A stretch of 64,000 bases of DNA from an uncultured Pseudomonadota bacterium (GCA_903862885.1 CAIOZU010000053.1:62001-126000); one strand, 5' to 3'; positions 37,088 to 47,063 are shown, numbered from the stretch's first letter. The notes: generated by a model from the letters alone, not told the origin. Numbers and translations are program-made.

Positions 37088-37506
37088 CGAGCCTCCGTTT
37101 GCGTAACCGTGGCGATGTTGACCTGTGTAAAGCCCAGCCTACCCACCACATCCATCGCAGTCACCACGGCTTGGTGAGTGGCTTGCGCATCCGCACGAAT
37201 GGTCACAGCACTCGATTTGGGGGGATGACCGCTGCGCTCCAAGGCGAGTCGCAAGGTTTCCGGCGATCGATTCATTAGAGAGCGACCGTTGACGTGGTAG
37301 TCGCCCTCAGCGGTCACCGCAATGGTGAGGGGATCCACTGCTCTCCGCTCCGCCTCAGCACTCGCCTCGGGCAGTCGCACCTTCAGGCGCCCATCCTGCA
37401 CAAAACTGGTCGACACCATAAAAAACAGCACGAGCAACAGCACCACATCAATCAACGAAGTGACATTGATCTCAGGCTCCACAGACTGGCGGCGACTGAA
37501 ATTCAT
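37084..37506 (-). CDS. exbD: ExbD/TolR-family biopolymer transport protein
   Basis: ExbD-type proteins use proton motive force, with ExbB, to energise outer-membrane processes. The 140-residue product has one membrane helix (SLIDVVLLLVLFFMVSTSF) with the proton-carrying Asp at residue 20, and a periplasmic domain. There is no tonB gene nearby. In Pseudomonas a similar exbBD pair also lies directly before lpxK. The exact energy client is unknown. It overlaps exbB and msbA by four bases each. Confidence 0.9.
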   Translation of the reverse strand: MNFSRRQSVEPEINVTSLIDVVLLLVLFFMVSTSFVQDGRLKVRLPEASAEAERRAVDPLTIAVTAEGDYHVNGRSLMNRSPETLRLALERSGHPPKSSAVTIRADAQATHQAVVTAMDVVGRLGFTQVNIATVTQTEAR

Positions 37507-38177
37507 GGTCGGCGGGCTTTACTGGTCGGTGCCATCACCGACTTCGAGGCAATAAAACTGCCGGACTCTACCCCGCGATGCTCATCGAGAGACTGGACTA
37601 ATCGCAGCGCCTCCTTCTCCATCTTGATCACCAAGGTTTCGACGTGGCCACGAAGATAGCGATACGCCATCAGCGAAGGGATGGCGACAATTAACCCGGT
37701 GGCGGTGGCGATCAAGGCTTGGCCAATACCGCCGGATAACACCTTAGGATCACCGACACCTTGCTGAGTAATCGAACTGAAGGCCGTGATGATGCCCATC
37801 ACGGTGCCCAACAAGCCAAGCAGCGGCGACACCGAGGCAATGCTACCCAGTAGGTTTAGAAATCGTTCGAGCTCATGCACGACGTGTCGACCCGTGTCCT
37901 CAATCGCCTCTTTGATGTACTCGCGCGGCCGATAGCGCTGACTGAGACCGGCCGCCAAGATCTGACCCAACGCGGAGTTACGCGCGAGAGCCAAGACATG
38001 CCGCTCGGTCAGTTGATTGGTTTCGACCAACTTCCACATCTTATCGGTCAGATCCTCAGGCAGGATCCGCTTTTCTTGGAGGCTATAGAGCCGCTCGACG
38101 ATGATCGCCAGTGAGATCACAGACAACACCAGCAGCGGCCACATGACCGGTCCACCCGCCTTGATAATGCCCCACAT
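37503..38177 (-). CDS. exbB: ExbB/TolQ/MotA-family proton channel protein
   Basis: The 224-residue protein has three membrane helices (about residues 10-28, 108-132 and 150-172) and the family motifs LERFLNLLGSIASVSPLLGLLGTVMGII and GIGQALIATATGLIVAIPSLMAYRYL. It forms the channel with the ExbD-type partner encoded next. A 92-base gap separates it from lolD, where P. aeruginosa carries comEC; no comEC is present here. Confidence 0.92.
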   Translation of the reverse strand: MWGIIKAGGPVMWPLLVLSVISLAIIVERLYSLQEKRILPEDLTDKMWKLVETNQLTERHVLALARNSALGQILAAGLSQRYRPREYIKEAIEDTGRHVVHELERFLNLLGSIASVSPLLGLLGTVMGIITAFSSITQQGVGDPKVLSGGIGQALIATATGLIVAIPSLMAYRYLRGHVETLVIKMEKEALRLVQSLDEHRGVESGSFIASKSVMAPTSKARRP

Positions 38178-38269
38178 GCTGCGTGATACCCCCCTGGCGA
38201 GCCGCTAGCCGGCTAAGTCATCGACCCTGCGCGAATAATACTGCATGGGGCCCCGCTGCGGGACAGTCC

Positions 38270-38968
38270 TTACGCGCTCCGCTCCCGCAAAATGCCCTCA
38301 GTCAGCACCATCACCCGATCTAGCCGGGCGGCCAATCGCTCGTCGTGGGTCACAATCACCAAAGCGGAGCCAAATTCTCGGTTTAATTCGAGCATCAATT
38401 CGAAAATAGCCGACGCATTCGCGCCATCTAGGTTACCCGTGGGCTCATCGGCCAGCACCAGCGCAGGTCGGGTCACCAAGGCACGGGCCACAGCGGCCCG
38501 CTGCCGCTCACCACCCGACAGCTTCGCCGGGCGATGCTGCAAGCGCTCACCGAGACCGACTCGGATCAAAATCGCCCGAGCTTCGGACCAAGCAACGCCC
38601 GCCGGCACGCCTCGGACCAGCAGCGGCATCGCGACGTTCTCCAGCGCGCTGAACTCAGGCAATAGATGGTGAAATTGATAGACAAAGCCAATCGCTTGAT
38701 TGCGCAGCACACCGCGCGCCCGCTCATTTAAGGTGTGCATGCGTTCGCCCTGCACCGCCACCTCTCCCGCCGTCGGTAGATCCAAACCGCCGAGCAACTG
38801 CAACAGCGTCGTTTTACCTGACCCGGATGCGCCCACCACCGCCACGCGCTCACCGCGCATCACGCTAAAGTCGACCCCACTCAAGATGCGCAACACCGCA
38901 GGTCCTTGGGTGAACTCCTTCACCAAACCCTTAGCCTGCAATACCGGCGTCACCGACACATCACTCAT
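38270..38968 (-). CDS. lolD: Lipoprotein-releasing ABC transporter ATPase LolD
   Basis: LolD powers release of outer-membrane lipoproteins to LolA. The 232-residue ATPase has Walker A GASGSGKTT, the LolD-type YQFHHLLPEFSALENVAMPLL stretch, signature LSGGERQRAAVARAL and Walker B LVLADEPTGNLD. Its start overlaps the previous gene by eight bases. lolA, its receiving chaperone, lies about 37 kb away in this window. Confidence 0.95.
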   Translation of the reverse strand: MSDVSVTPVLQAKGLVKEFTQGPAVLRILSGVDFSVMRGERVAVVGASGSGKTTLLQLLGGLDLPTAGEVAVQGERMHTLNERARGVLRNQAIGFVYQFHHLLPEFSALENVAMPLLVRGVPAGVAWSEARAILIRVGLGERLQHRPAKLSGGERQRAAVARALVTRPALVLADEPTGNLDGANASAIFELMLELNREFGSALVIVTHDERLAARLDRVMVLTEGILRERSA

Positions 38969-40214
38969 GGCGCAATGCCTCTGCGGGCTGCGTGCCCGCT
39001 GCTTTAAATGCTGGATACAGCGTCGCTAAGCAGCCTACCACTAAGGCGGTCCCACACACCCGAATGACATCCAACCGAGTGACCACGGCGGGCAAATCGT
39101 CAATGTAGTACACCTTAGCGTCGATCAAGTGAGTACCCAGCAGCGCCTCGAGCCCATGCACCAGGGCGGTTAAGTGTGACGCCACCAGCACACCCAAGGC
39201 CCAGCCACCCAGCGTGCCCAATGCCGCGATCAGCGTCCCCTGAAAAATAAATATCCACACCAGACTCGATGGGGATAAACCCAACGTCCGTAAAATCGCG
39301 ATGTCACTTTGCTTCTCTCGCACGAGCATCACTAAGGTCGCCACGATATTAAATGCCGCCACCCCAATGACCAGCAAAAGCAAGACAAACATAATGGATT
39401 TGGTGGTCGCGATCGAACGAAAGAAATTCGCATGTTGGCGTGACCAGTCACTGATGAAGAAGCCACCACCCAGATCCACGGCGACGGTGCGCACCACGCG
39501 CGCTGCAGCCATCGGATCCTCCACCTGTAGACGAAGCCCGGTCACCGCATCTCCTAATTTAAACAGTCGGGCGGCATCTTCAAGCGACACCACCGCGATA
39601 TTGCGGTCAATCTCATATAGGCCTGAGTCAATCAGCCCGACGACCATTAAGCGCCGTACCCGAGGCACGACGCCGGTTGGGGTCACCGTACCCTGCGGCG
39701 CGGCCAATACCACCGACTGTCCTATCTGCACCTGCAACTCAGTCGCCAACGCCTTGCCCAGTAGCACGTGGTAACTGCCCGCGGTCAGCGCCGACAGCCC
39801 ACCTAGGCTCACATGTGAGGCAATAGACGACACGCGCTGTTCTGCGTCAACGTGGATACCTCTCAGCAGCACCCCACTCACCCGTTCACCATAGGCCACT
39901 AGGGCCCGCTCCTCCACATAGGGTGCGACCGCGCGCACCTCAGGCTCGCGCGCCGCGCGCTCGCCCAAAGCCTGCCATTCACTCAACGGTCCATCCACGC
40001 CAGTCAAGGTGGCGTGCGCGGTCATCGATAAAATCCGTTCACGCAACTCTATCTCAAAGCCATTCATCACACCCAGCACCACGAGCATCACCGCCACACC
40101 AATGGCCACGCTGAGCGCACCGACGAGCGCGATGAAAGACACATAGCGATTGTCGGTACGCGCTTGCAAGTAGCGCAGCGCGATACGCGCCTCAAGACGT
40201 GGCCAGCGCATCAT
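38961..40214 (-). CDS. Lipoprotein-releasing system permease, LolC/LolE type (second copy)
   Basis: The 417-residue protein has one N-terminal membrane helix (FIALVGALSVAIGVAVMLVVLGVMNGF), a large periplasmic domain and three C-terminal helices, i.e. MacB-FtsX topology. NGFEIELRERILSMTAHATL is the family core. Two such genes precede lolD here. By order this second one corresponds to LolE, but sequence does not decide. The start ATGATG overlaps the previous stop by four bases. Confidence 0.9.
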   Translation of the reverse strand: MMRWPRLEARIALRYLQARTDNRYVSFIALVGALSVAIGVAVMLVVLGVMNGFEIELRERILSMTAHATLTGVDGPLSEWQALGERAAREPEVRAVAPYVEERALVAYGERVSGVLLRGIHVDAEQRVSSIASHVSLGGLSALTAGSYHVLLGKALATELQVQIGQSVVLAAPQGTVTPTGVVPRVRRLMVVGLIDSGLYEIDRNIAVVSLEDAARLFKLGDAVTGLRLQVEDPMAAARVVRTVAVDLGGGFFISDWSRQHANFFRSIATTKSIMFVLLLLVIGVAAFNIVATLVMLVREKQSDIAILRTLGLSPSSLVWIFIFQGTLIAALGTLGGWALGVLVASHLTALVHGLEALLGTHLIDAKVYYIDDLPAVVTRLDVIRVCGTALVVGCLATLYPAFKAAGTQPAEALRHE

Positions 40215-41449
40215 TCGTACCTCAGCGCGTCAGCAGGCTCAGTCGCCGCCGCTTGCCGAGCCGGATATATCGTCGCCGCCAAAGTGAGCACCAGCGCGAC
40301 CGCCACGACCACCCATACATCAGTCATTTGCACAGCAGACGGGATCCGCGTGACGTAGTACACGTCCGAGTCAAGCACTTGAAAGTGTAAATGTCGCTCG
40401 AGCCAACCAACGACGGACTGGACATTAAAGGACAGCGAAAGACCAAGACCCACACCCAGCAATGAGCCGCCCCAACCGATGGCCACACCCTGACTCAAAA
40501 ATATCTTCACCACGCCTGCAGGTGATAGACCCAGCGTTCGCAGGATGGCAATGTCGGTGCGCTTTGCGCGCACCACCATGACCAGCATCGCGACAATATT
40601 GAAGGCAGCCACCGCCACCACCAGCAGCAAGATCAGCGTCATCATGGTTTTTTCAATACGGATCGCACGAAAATAACCCGCGTTCTCAACGGTCCAATCG
40701 CGTGCGACCAGACCCGGGCCCAACACACTCGCTAAGCGAGGCGCCGCAATCGGGGCATCGAATACTTCATCAAAGACCACGCGAATGCCCCGCGATCCGC
40801 CGCTTTGTAGCAACACAGAGACATCCTCGAAGGCAGCGAGCGCCAGTACACTGTCGTGATCTTGTAGCCCGACCTCAAATAAACCGGCCACGGTGAACGC
40901 GCGAAGGCGCGGCGCCAACTCTCCACCGAGGCCGATGGTCGGCACCATCAGGGTGATCTCATCACCCACCGCCACGCCTAACTCAAAGGCCAGTGAGCGA
41001 CCCAGCACGATGCGATTGGTGCCCGCCGTGAGCCCCGACAGCTCGCCCTCCACCAGAGAGCGGGCAATCGCCGTGACATCGCTCTCACGACGGGGATCGA
41101 TGCCCCGAAGAGTCGCCCCTTGCATGTCCGTGCCGTGGATCAATAGCGCTTGAGTTTCGATAAAAGGGGCCGCACCGGCTACCCCTTGGACATGGCGAGC
41201 CCGCTCCGCAAGGGCGGCCTCCGACTGGCCGCCAACCGCCCCGGTCAAGGTCGCATGGGCGGATAGACTGAGGAGGCGCTCGCGCAGCTCCCCCTCAAAG
41301 CCATTCATCACCGACAGGATGGTGATCAGCGCCGCGACCCCAAGCGCCACCCCCAACAGGGAAACCCAGCTGATAAACGACACAAAAAACCCCGTTTCAC
41401 GGGATTTTACGTAACGCAGCGCAATCCATAGCTCAATCGGTCGAATCAT
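40211..41449 (-). CDS. Lipoprotein-releasing system permease, LolC/LolE type (first copy)
   Basis: The protein of about 412 residues shares the topology and the NGFEGELRERLLSLSAHATLTG motif of its neighbour, and pairs with it to form the LolCE/LolD transporter. I placed the start at ATG 41449 (MIRPIELWIALRYVKSR), which resembles LolC N termini. The open frame extends to 41500. No ribosome-binding sequence is evident. It is the first gene of the minus-strand envelope block down to 31648. Confidence 0.9.
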   Translation of the reverse strand: MIRPIELWIALRYVKSRETGFFVSFISWVSLLGVALGVAALITILSVMNGFEGELRERLLSLSAHATLTGAVGGQSEAALAERARHVQGVAGAAPFIETQALLIHGTDMQGATLRGIDPRRESDVTAIARSLVEGELSGLTAGTNRIVLGRSLAFELGVAVGDEITLMVPTIGLGGELAPRLRAFTVAGLFEVGLQDHDSVLALAAFEDVSVLLQSGGSRGIRVVFDEVFDAPIAAPRLASVLGPGLVARDWTVENAGYFRAIRIEKTMMTLILLLVVAVAAFNIVAMLVMVVRAKRTDIAILRTLGLSPAGVVKIFLSQGVAIGWGGSLLGVGLGLSLSFNVQSVVGWLERHLHFQVLDSDVYYVTRIPSAVQMTDVWVVVAVALVLTLAATIYPARQAAATEPADALRYE

Positions 41450-41552
41450 CTGAGAATTAGACCACGGCACGGGCAAACTGCGCACTCTGACGTGCATCAC
41501 CTCGCGGGACCGGGCCGGTGGATGCTAGACTACCCTCCCACGGAGGTTCCCC

Positions 41553-41816
41553 ATGCGCACCATTCGAGCAATCTTATTGACGACCGTCACCGCCTTACTG
41601 GCCAGTGCCGGCTTAGCCCAAGCGACCCCAGACGCCACCAGCCGACCGGAGCGCGGGTTACGAATGACCGTGGTCGAAGCCCGATATGGCACACCGACCA
41701 ACCGATATCCAGCCGTCGGCAAGCCCCCCATTGCCCGCTGGGATTATCCGACGATGGTGGTTTACTTTGAAAATGACCAAGTGATTCATACCGTGCTGGT
41801 GCCTACCGCCGACTGA
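41553..41816 (+). CDS. Small exported protein, SmpA/BamE-like core, function unknown
   Basis: The 87-residue product has a signal peptide (MRTIRAILLTTVTALLASAGLAQA, cleavage after AQA). A short core follows: RGLRMTVVEARYGTP, VGKPPIARWDYPTMVVYF, DQVIHTVLV. The spacing of a turn, 'RYGTP' and a closing strand recalls BamE/OmlA-type folds, but it has no lipidation Cys. I do not know its function. A strong GGAGG ribosome-binding site (41542-41546) precedes the ATG by six bases. It sits alone between divergent lolC and mfd. Confidence 0.82.
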   Translation: MRTIRAILLTTVTALLASAGLAQATPDATSRPERGLRMTVVEARYGTPTNRYPAVGKPPIARWDYPTMVVYFENDQVIHTVLVPTAD

Positions 41817-41968
41817 CAGGCCGGCGACACGCGGCGGCCGTTAGACCCTCTGATGGCCGCTGAAGTCAAGTCGTTACGACGGCACCAAGAACCGCTATCC
41901 TCTCGCCCTGTCCGTGATGCGCGCCTCTGGGGGCCCTCACTCTAGTCCGGTGCGCGAGCAATTTGCCG

Positions 41969-44900
41969 ATGGTGTTTGAGCCTTTACTTCCCAATCCAAG
42001 CAGCCCCCAAGTTCTGTGGGGTGAACTGTATGGTGGGTCACTGTCCATGGCGATCGTGGCGGCTGCCTCGCAGCACGTCGGCCCCCTCGTGGTACTCGCT
42101 GGCAGTGCCCGGGACGCCGAACGCACCGCGGAAGAACTGCGCTTCTTCGCGCCCGCTGAGCTACCGATTCTTAGCTTTCCCGACTATGAGACGCTCCCCT
42201 ACGATGTGTTCTCTCCACACCCGGATATCACCTCACAGCGACTGTCCTGCTTAAGCGCCCTGCCGACACTCACCCGGGGCCTGGTGGTGGTGGCCTTGGA
42301 TGCGTTGCTCGCTCGCCTGCCACCGCTCGCCTTTGTCAGTGGTCACAGCCTATCGCTCACCCAAGGCGAAACGCTTGACCTAGAGGCGTTTCGATTGCGC
42401 CTAAGCGCCGCGGGCTACGCCACGGTCACCCAAGTGGGGGCTCCCGGCGAGATCGCGCAACGCGGCTCACTCCTCGATGTGTGGCCGATGGGTGCAGCCC
42501 AGCCTTATCGCATCGACCTGTTTGATCAAGACGTCGATAGCATCCGTTTGTTTGACCCCGACACGCAGCGATCGGCGGATAAACTCGAGCGTATCCGGCT
42601 GTTACCCGCTCGCGAATTCACGCTGAACCCCGATACCATTCGCGACTTCCGCGTGCGCTACCGCCAACGCTTCGAAGGCGATGTGACCCGCTCGCACATC
42701 TACAAAAGCGTCACCGATGGATTACCGGTGGGAGGTCTCGAGTACTACCTACCGCTGTGGTTCGATGGTCTTAACACCTTGTTTGATTACTTACCGCCGG
42801 CCGCGGTACTGGTCGATATTTGCAATGTCGAGCACCTGTCAGTGGCTGCATGGGATGACATTAATCATCGATATGAGCAACGCCGCCATGACATCGAGCG
42901 TCCGTTACTGTCGCCGAGCGAGGTATTCCTCACGCCGGAAGAACTGCGCACTCAGATAGCCAGCTACCCACGCGTCCTCGTCACCCATCACAAGGTAGCG
43001 CCCATCACCGCGGAGGAGGCCACGGCACCCTTTAAAAATTATCGGGCCAGCTTACCATTGCCTTTACGTATCGACGCGCGCGCTGATGCACCGATCGCCG
43101 CGTTAGATCAGTTTCTTGCCGGTTTTTCTGGGCGTGTACTGATCGCTGCTGAATCCGCTGGCCGTCGTGAAGTGCTCCTCGAGTTACTGCACCGAGCCAA
43201 CTACTTTCCAACGGCGGTGGCCCACTGGAAGGAATTCGCCAGTGGGACCCAGACGCTCGCGCTGATCGTTGCCCCGGCAGTCGGTGCGCTGCTCTTTGAA
43301 AGCCCACCGATCGCAGTGATCACCGAAGAACAGCTGTACGGTGAGCGTGCACGCCAAGAGCGCAGGCGACGACGCGCCGAACGCGACCCGGAGCAAATTC
43401 TAAAAGACTTACGCGATCTGACGATCGGCGCCCCCGTCGTTCATGAGGAACATGGGTGCGGTCGTTATCACGGATTGAAAATCCTCGATGTCGATGGCGA
43501 ACCGCATGAGTTTCTAGTGATCGAGTACTTAGGCGGCGATAAACTGTACGTGCCGATCACCATGCTGACCCGCGTCACCCGCTACACCGGTGCGCCGGCG
43601 GAGACCGCACCGCTCCACAAATTAGGCGGCACCGATTGGACCAAAGCGCGCCGCCGGGCCGCTGAGCGCATTCGTGATGTGGCAGTCGAATTGCTGGACT
43701 TGTATGCACGCCGCGCAGCACGCGTAGGCACCTCACTCGCGCCCGATGCGAGAGAGTACGAAGCCTTCGCCGCCACCTTCCCTTTCGAGGAAACCCACGA
43801 TCAGCACGAGGCCATCCAGGCGGTCCTCGCGGACCTTGCGGCAGCAAAACCCATGGACCGCGTGATTTGCGGTGACGTCGGCTTTGGCAAGACAGAAGTG
43901 GCGATGCGTGCCGCCTTTGCGGTGGTACAGGCCGGTCGCCAAGTGGCGGTGCTCGTGCCGACGACCTTATTGGCCCAACAGCACCATCAGAACTTCGGTG
44001 ACCGCTTTGCCGACTGGCCCGTGCGCATTGAGTCCTTGTCGCGCTTTCGCTCCCCCAAGGAATCAAAGGCCGTCCTCACGGGCTTGGAGGATGGCAAAAT
44101 CGATATTGTCATTGCCACCCACCGCCTGCTGCAGGCGGGTGTGCGTTTCGAGCGATTGGGCTTGGTGATCGTCGACGAGGAACACCGCTTTGGGGTGCGC
44201 GACAAAGAACGCCTAAAAGCCTTACGCGCGGATGTCGATGTCCTGACACTCACCGCGACACCGATTCCACGCACCTTGAACATGGCTCTCGGTGGACTGC
44301 GTGATCTGTCTTTGATCACCACCCCTCCTGCCGAGCGCCTCGCGGTCCAGACCTTCGTACTTGAATGGAATGCGCCGACAGTGCGTGAGGCGATCTTGCG
44401 GGAGATCAGGCGGGGTGGGCAGGCTTATTTCGTGCATAACTCAGTGGACTCCATTGAGAAGCGCGCCGCTGAGCTTCGCGATCTCATCCCAGAAGCGGAT
44501 ATTCGCGTTGGGCACGGGCAAATGCGCGAGCAAGATCTAGAGCGGCTGATGCTTGATTTTTACCACCGCCGCTTCAATCTATTGGTGTGTACGACGATTA
44601 TAGAAAGCGGTATCGATGTACCGACCGCCAATACGATCGTGATTGATCGCGCCGATCGCTTTGGGCTGTCGCAACTGCATCAACTGCGCGGACGGGTGGG
44701 CCGCTCTCACCATCGCGCGTTTGCTTATCTCATTGCACCGCCCAAAGCCGCACTCACCGGCGACGCCGCTAAACGACTCGAGGCGATTGAGTCGCTGGAA
44801 GACTTAGGCGCAGGCTTTGCGCTTGCGACCCATGATCTTGAAATCCGCGGGGCCGGCGAACTGCTCGGCGATGAACAAAGCGGCCAAATCACAGAGATTG

Positions 44901-45448
44901 GATTCGCGTTGTATTTAGAATTACTGGATCGTGCCGTAAAAGCCTTGCAATCCGGTCAACAACCCGACCTAGAGGGACCGCTGCATCAAGGGCCCGAGGT
45001 CGACCTGCATATTCCAGCCTTAATTCCTGAAAGCTATATGCCGGACGTTCATCTGCGTCTGGTGCTTTACAAGCGCATCGCGGCGGCCAAGGACATCGAG
45101 GCCCTGTCTGAACTCTCGGCTGAAATGATTGACCGATTTGGGCCCCTTCTGCCAGCCATCGATAATCTGTACCGCGTCACTCGGCTTAAACTGCAGGCCG
45201 TTGAATTGGGCCTGAAGCGTCTGGATGCCGGCCCGCTCGGTGGTGTGATTGAATTCACCAAGGAACACACGGTCGATCCCGACCGGGTGATCCGCTTAAT
45301 TCAACAGGAGCCGAAGACCTACCGCTTGGATGGGCCACACCGCTTGCGCTTTAGCAAGCGCACCGACACCCCACTGGAACGTATCGCGGTGTGTGAAGCC
45401 TTACTGACTGGCCTCACCCCACTAAAGGGCAGTATGATCTCCCCATGA
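41969..45448 (+). CDS. mfd: Transcription-repair coupling factor Mfd
   Basis: Mfd removes RNA polymerase stalled at DNA damage and recruits UvrA. The 1159-residue protein has a UvrB-like N-terminal region. The RNA polymerase-interacting domain follows (IGAPVVHEEHGCGRYHGLKI), then the RecG-like translocase with Walker A GDVGFGKTEVA (about 635-645), DEEHRFGV box, and ESGIDVPTANTIV. The C-terminal TRCF domain ends it. ATG 41969 is chosen; a TTG two codons earlier is possible. No clear ribosome-binding site is visible. csiV overlaps its stop by four bases. Confidence 0.96.
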   Translation: MVFEPLLPNPSSPQVLWGELYGGSLSMAIVAAASQHVGPLVVLAGSARDAERTAEELRFFAPAELPILSFPDYETLPYDVFSPHPDITSQRLSCLSALPTLTRGLVVVALDALLARLPPLAFVSGHSLSLTQGETLDLEAFRLRLSAAGYATVTQVGAPGEIAQRGSLLDVWPMGAAQPYRIDLFDQDVDSIRLFDPDTQRSADKLERIRLLPAREFTLNPDTIRDFRVRYRQRFEGDVTRSHIYKSVTDGLPVGGLEYYLPLWFDGLNTLFDYLPPAAVLVDICNVEHLSVAAWDDINHRYEQRRHDIERPLLSPSEVFLTPEELRTQIASYPRVLVTHHKVAPITAEEATAPFKNYRASLPLPLRIDARADAPIAALDQFLAGFSGRVLIAAESAGRREVLLELLHRANYFPTAVAHWKEFASGTQTLALIVAPAVGALLFESPPIAVITEEQLYGERARQERRRRRAERDPEQILKDLRDLTIGAPVVHEEHGCGRYHGLKILDVDGEPHEFLVIEYLGGDKLYVPITMLTRVTRYTGAPAETAPLHKLGGTDWTKARRRAAERIRDVAVELLDLYARRAARVGTSLAPDAREYEAFAATFPFEETHDQHEAIQAVLADLAAAKPMDRVICGDVGFGKTEVAMRAAFAVVQAGRQVAVLVPTTLLAQQHHQNFGDRFADWPVRIESLSRFRSPKESKAVLTGLEDGKIDIVIATHRLLQAGVRFERLGLVIVDEEHRFGVRDKERLKALRADVDVLTLTATPIPRTLNMALGGLRDLSLITTPPAERLAVQTFVLEWNAPTVREAILREIRRGGQAYFVHNSVDSIEKRAAELRDLIPEADIRVGHGQMREQDLERLMLDFYHRRFNLLVCTTIIESGIDVPTANTIVIDRADRFGLSQLHQLRGRVGRSHHRAFAYLIAPPKAALTGDAAKRLEAIESLEDLGAGFALATHDLEIRGAGELLGDEQSGQITEIGFALYLELLDRAVKALQSGQQPDLEGPLHQGPEVDLHIPALIPESYMPDVHLRLVLYKRIAAAKDIEALSELSAEMIDRFGPLLPAIDNLYRVTRLKLQAVELGLKRLDAGPLGGVIEFTKEHTVDPDRVIRLIQQEPKTYRLDGPHRLRFSKRTDTPLERIAVCEALLTGLTPLKGSMISP

Positions 45449-45999
45449 TCAGTCGACTGAATCGGCGGGTGGTGTTACTGGGCTTAGCCGCCACCAGCGT
45501 CACGGTCTGGGCGGATGTCCCTGTCGGTAGCAGTCGATTCACCTTGGAGTGGCTCGCGTTTAGACAACCAGGCACCCACCCCCCACTGAACCCACCAGGC
45601 CCTATTGCGGAGGTGCTCACACTACCGGGCCGCGTGACCTTACTGACCAGCACGGCGAATCAAATGACCCATACGGCGGCTGCACTCAGTCGCCAAGGCT
45701 ATGAGGTCCTCGCCCACCTCGCCTGGGCCGCCGTCATTCCACCGAATGGCCGCACGACGGCTGCTTTACGCGACTTACTGCCCCCTGAGGCGCCGCTCTC
45801 TGGCGCCATCGCTATTCAGCGCGGGCAGCACCTATTCATGGGCGTGGATGTCGACTATCAAAGTGCTCATGGGGTTCGCTATGGCATCCGCGAACATCGG
45901 CGCATTAAATTCAACGAACACCACTACTTCGATCATCCCGCCTTTGGCATGATCCTTCAGGTGCGACCACCCAGCAACGAAGTGATTACCGACGAGTAA
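45445..45999 (+). CDS. CsiV-family periplasmic protein
   Basis: CsiV is a small peptidoglycan-binding periplasmic protein first described in Vibrio with roles in cell wall maintenance. The 184-residue product has an N-terminal signal sequence (MISRLNRRVVLLGLAATSVTVWA). Its C-terminal end reads GIREHRRIKFNEHHYFDHPAFGMILQVRP, the family signature. Overlap with mfd (ATGA) matches the mfd-csiV order in gammaproteobacteria. It is followed, five bases later on the opposite strand, by nagZ. Confidence 0.82.
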   Translation: MISRLNRRVVLLGLAATSVTVWADVPVGSSRFTLEWLAFRQPGTHPPLNPPGPIAEVLTLPGRVTLLTSTANQMTHTAAALSRQGYEVLAHLAWAAVIPPNGRTTAALRDLLPPEAPLSGAIAIQRGQHLFMGVDVDYQSAHGVRYGIREHRRIKFNEHHYFDHPAFGMILQVRPPSNEVITDE

Positions 46000-46004
46000 G
46001 CACC

Positions 46005-47063
46005 TCAACCTTTGAGATGAAGCGCTGGCCGATCATTCAAGGCATGGCCCAACAAAGCGCTCGCCGCCTGCCAACGAGCAGAGGCCCTCAGTTCAGCCAT
46101 TGCCGTCACTCCCGATGGCATCTGTCGACCACGGAGCCTCGCCAAGCGTAACGCGGAGGCGGCGCGCGGTTGCCAGGTGAGTTGATCAAGCAACTCGTGC
46201 ACAGAGGCGCGCGAATTGCACACCAACAACAAATCGTTACCTGCCTGCAGTGCAAGTTCTGCTCTTCGCTGCACGCCACCAAACGCCACAGCACCGGCCA
46301 TACTGAGATCATCGGTGATAATGGCACCGGAAAATCCCATCTCTAATCGAAGAAAATCAGTCACCCAACGGGACGACAAGCTCGCAGGCAGCTCATCAAA
46401 GTCGGGAAACACCACATGCGCCATCATGATCGAGGCGAGGCCATTGGCGATGAGCCGTCGGTAAGGCAACAAATCGGCATCTAGGTCGGCCAATGGCCGT
46501 CGATCCACCGGCAAGGCCACATGCGAATCGGCGACCACCGATCCATGCCCCGGGAAATGCTTCGCGGTCGCTGCCATCCCCGCCTCACCGAGACCGGCCA
46601 TGAGGCTGCTGGCTAATTCATACACGGCCAATGGGTCCTTATGAAAGGCACGGTCACCGATGACCTCGCTCATGCCATAGGCTAAGTCCACCACCGGCGC
46701 AAACGCCAGATCGACACCGACCGCTCGCAACTCCGCACCAATGAGCCAACCCGCCTCTTTCGCCCACGCTCGGCCTCGACTCCGATCGAGGTCATATTCA
46801 TGCCCGAAAAGCTGCATCGCCGGTACGCGCGTGAAGTCGTTGCGAAAGCGCTGTACCCGCCCCCCCTCATGATCAACCGCAATCAATAAAGCGGGATTGC
46901 GCAGTGCTCTGATCTGATTGACCAACGCAACCAACTGCGTAACCGACTCATAGTTTCGGCTGAACAAAATGACACCACCGACCAGTGGGTGCAAGAGCAC
47001 CTCTCGATCCTCCGGCAGCAAGGAGCGACCGGCCACGTCGACCATCAAGGGACCCAAACTCAT
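46005..47063 (-). CDS. nagZ: Beta-N-acetylhexosaminidase NagZ
   Basis: NagZ removes GlcNAc from anhydro-muropeptides in the cytoplasm during peptidoglycan recycling. The 352-residue glycoside hydrolase family 3 protein has VDHEGGRVQRFRNDFTRVPA, the KHFPGHGSVVADSHVALP loop with the catalytic His and Asp, and FSGAIITDDLSMAGA with the nucleophile Asp. It overlaps rlmD by four bases and is the last gene of the long minus-strand run. Confidence 0.95.
   Translation of the reverse strand: MSLGPLMVDVAGRSLLPEDREVLLHPLVGGVILFSRNYESVTQLVALVNQIRALRNPALLIAVDHEGGRVQRFRNDFTRVPAMQLFGHEYDLDRSRGRAWAKEAGWLIGAELRAVGVDLAFAPVVDLAYGMSEVIGDRAFHKDPLAVYELASSLMAGLGEAGMAATAKHFPGHGSVVADSHVALPVDRRPLADLDADLLPYRRLIANGLASIMMAHVVFPDFDELPASLSSRWVTDFLRLEMGFSGAIITDDLSMAGAVAFGGVQRRAELALQAGNDLLLVCNSRASVHELLDQLTWQPRAASALRLARLRGRQMPSGVTAMAELRASARWQAASALLGHALNDRPALHLKG

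Noticed and set aside
41834-41860. Possible terminator after the small exported protein (GCGGCC ... GGCCGC)
   Set aside because: The loop is 15 bases and there is no T-tract, so the support is too weak.
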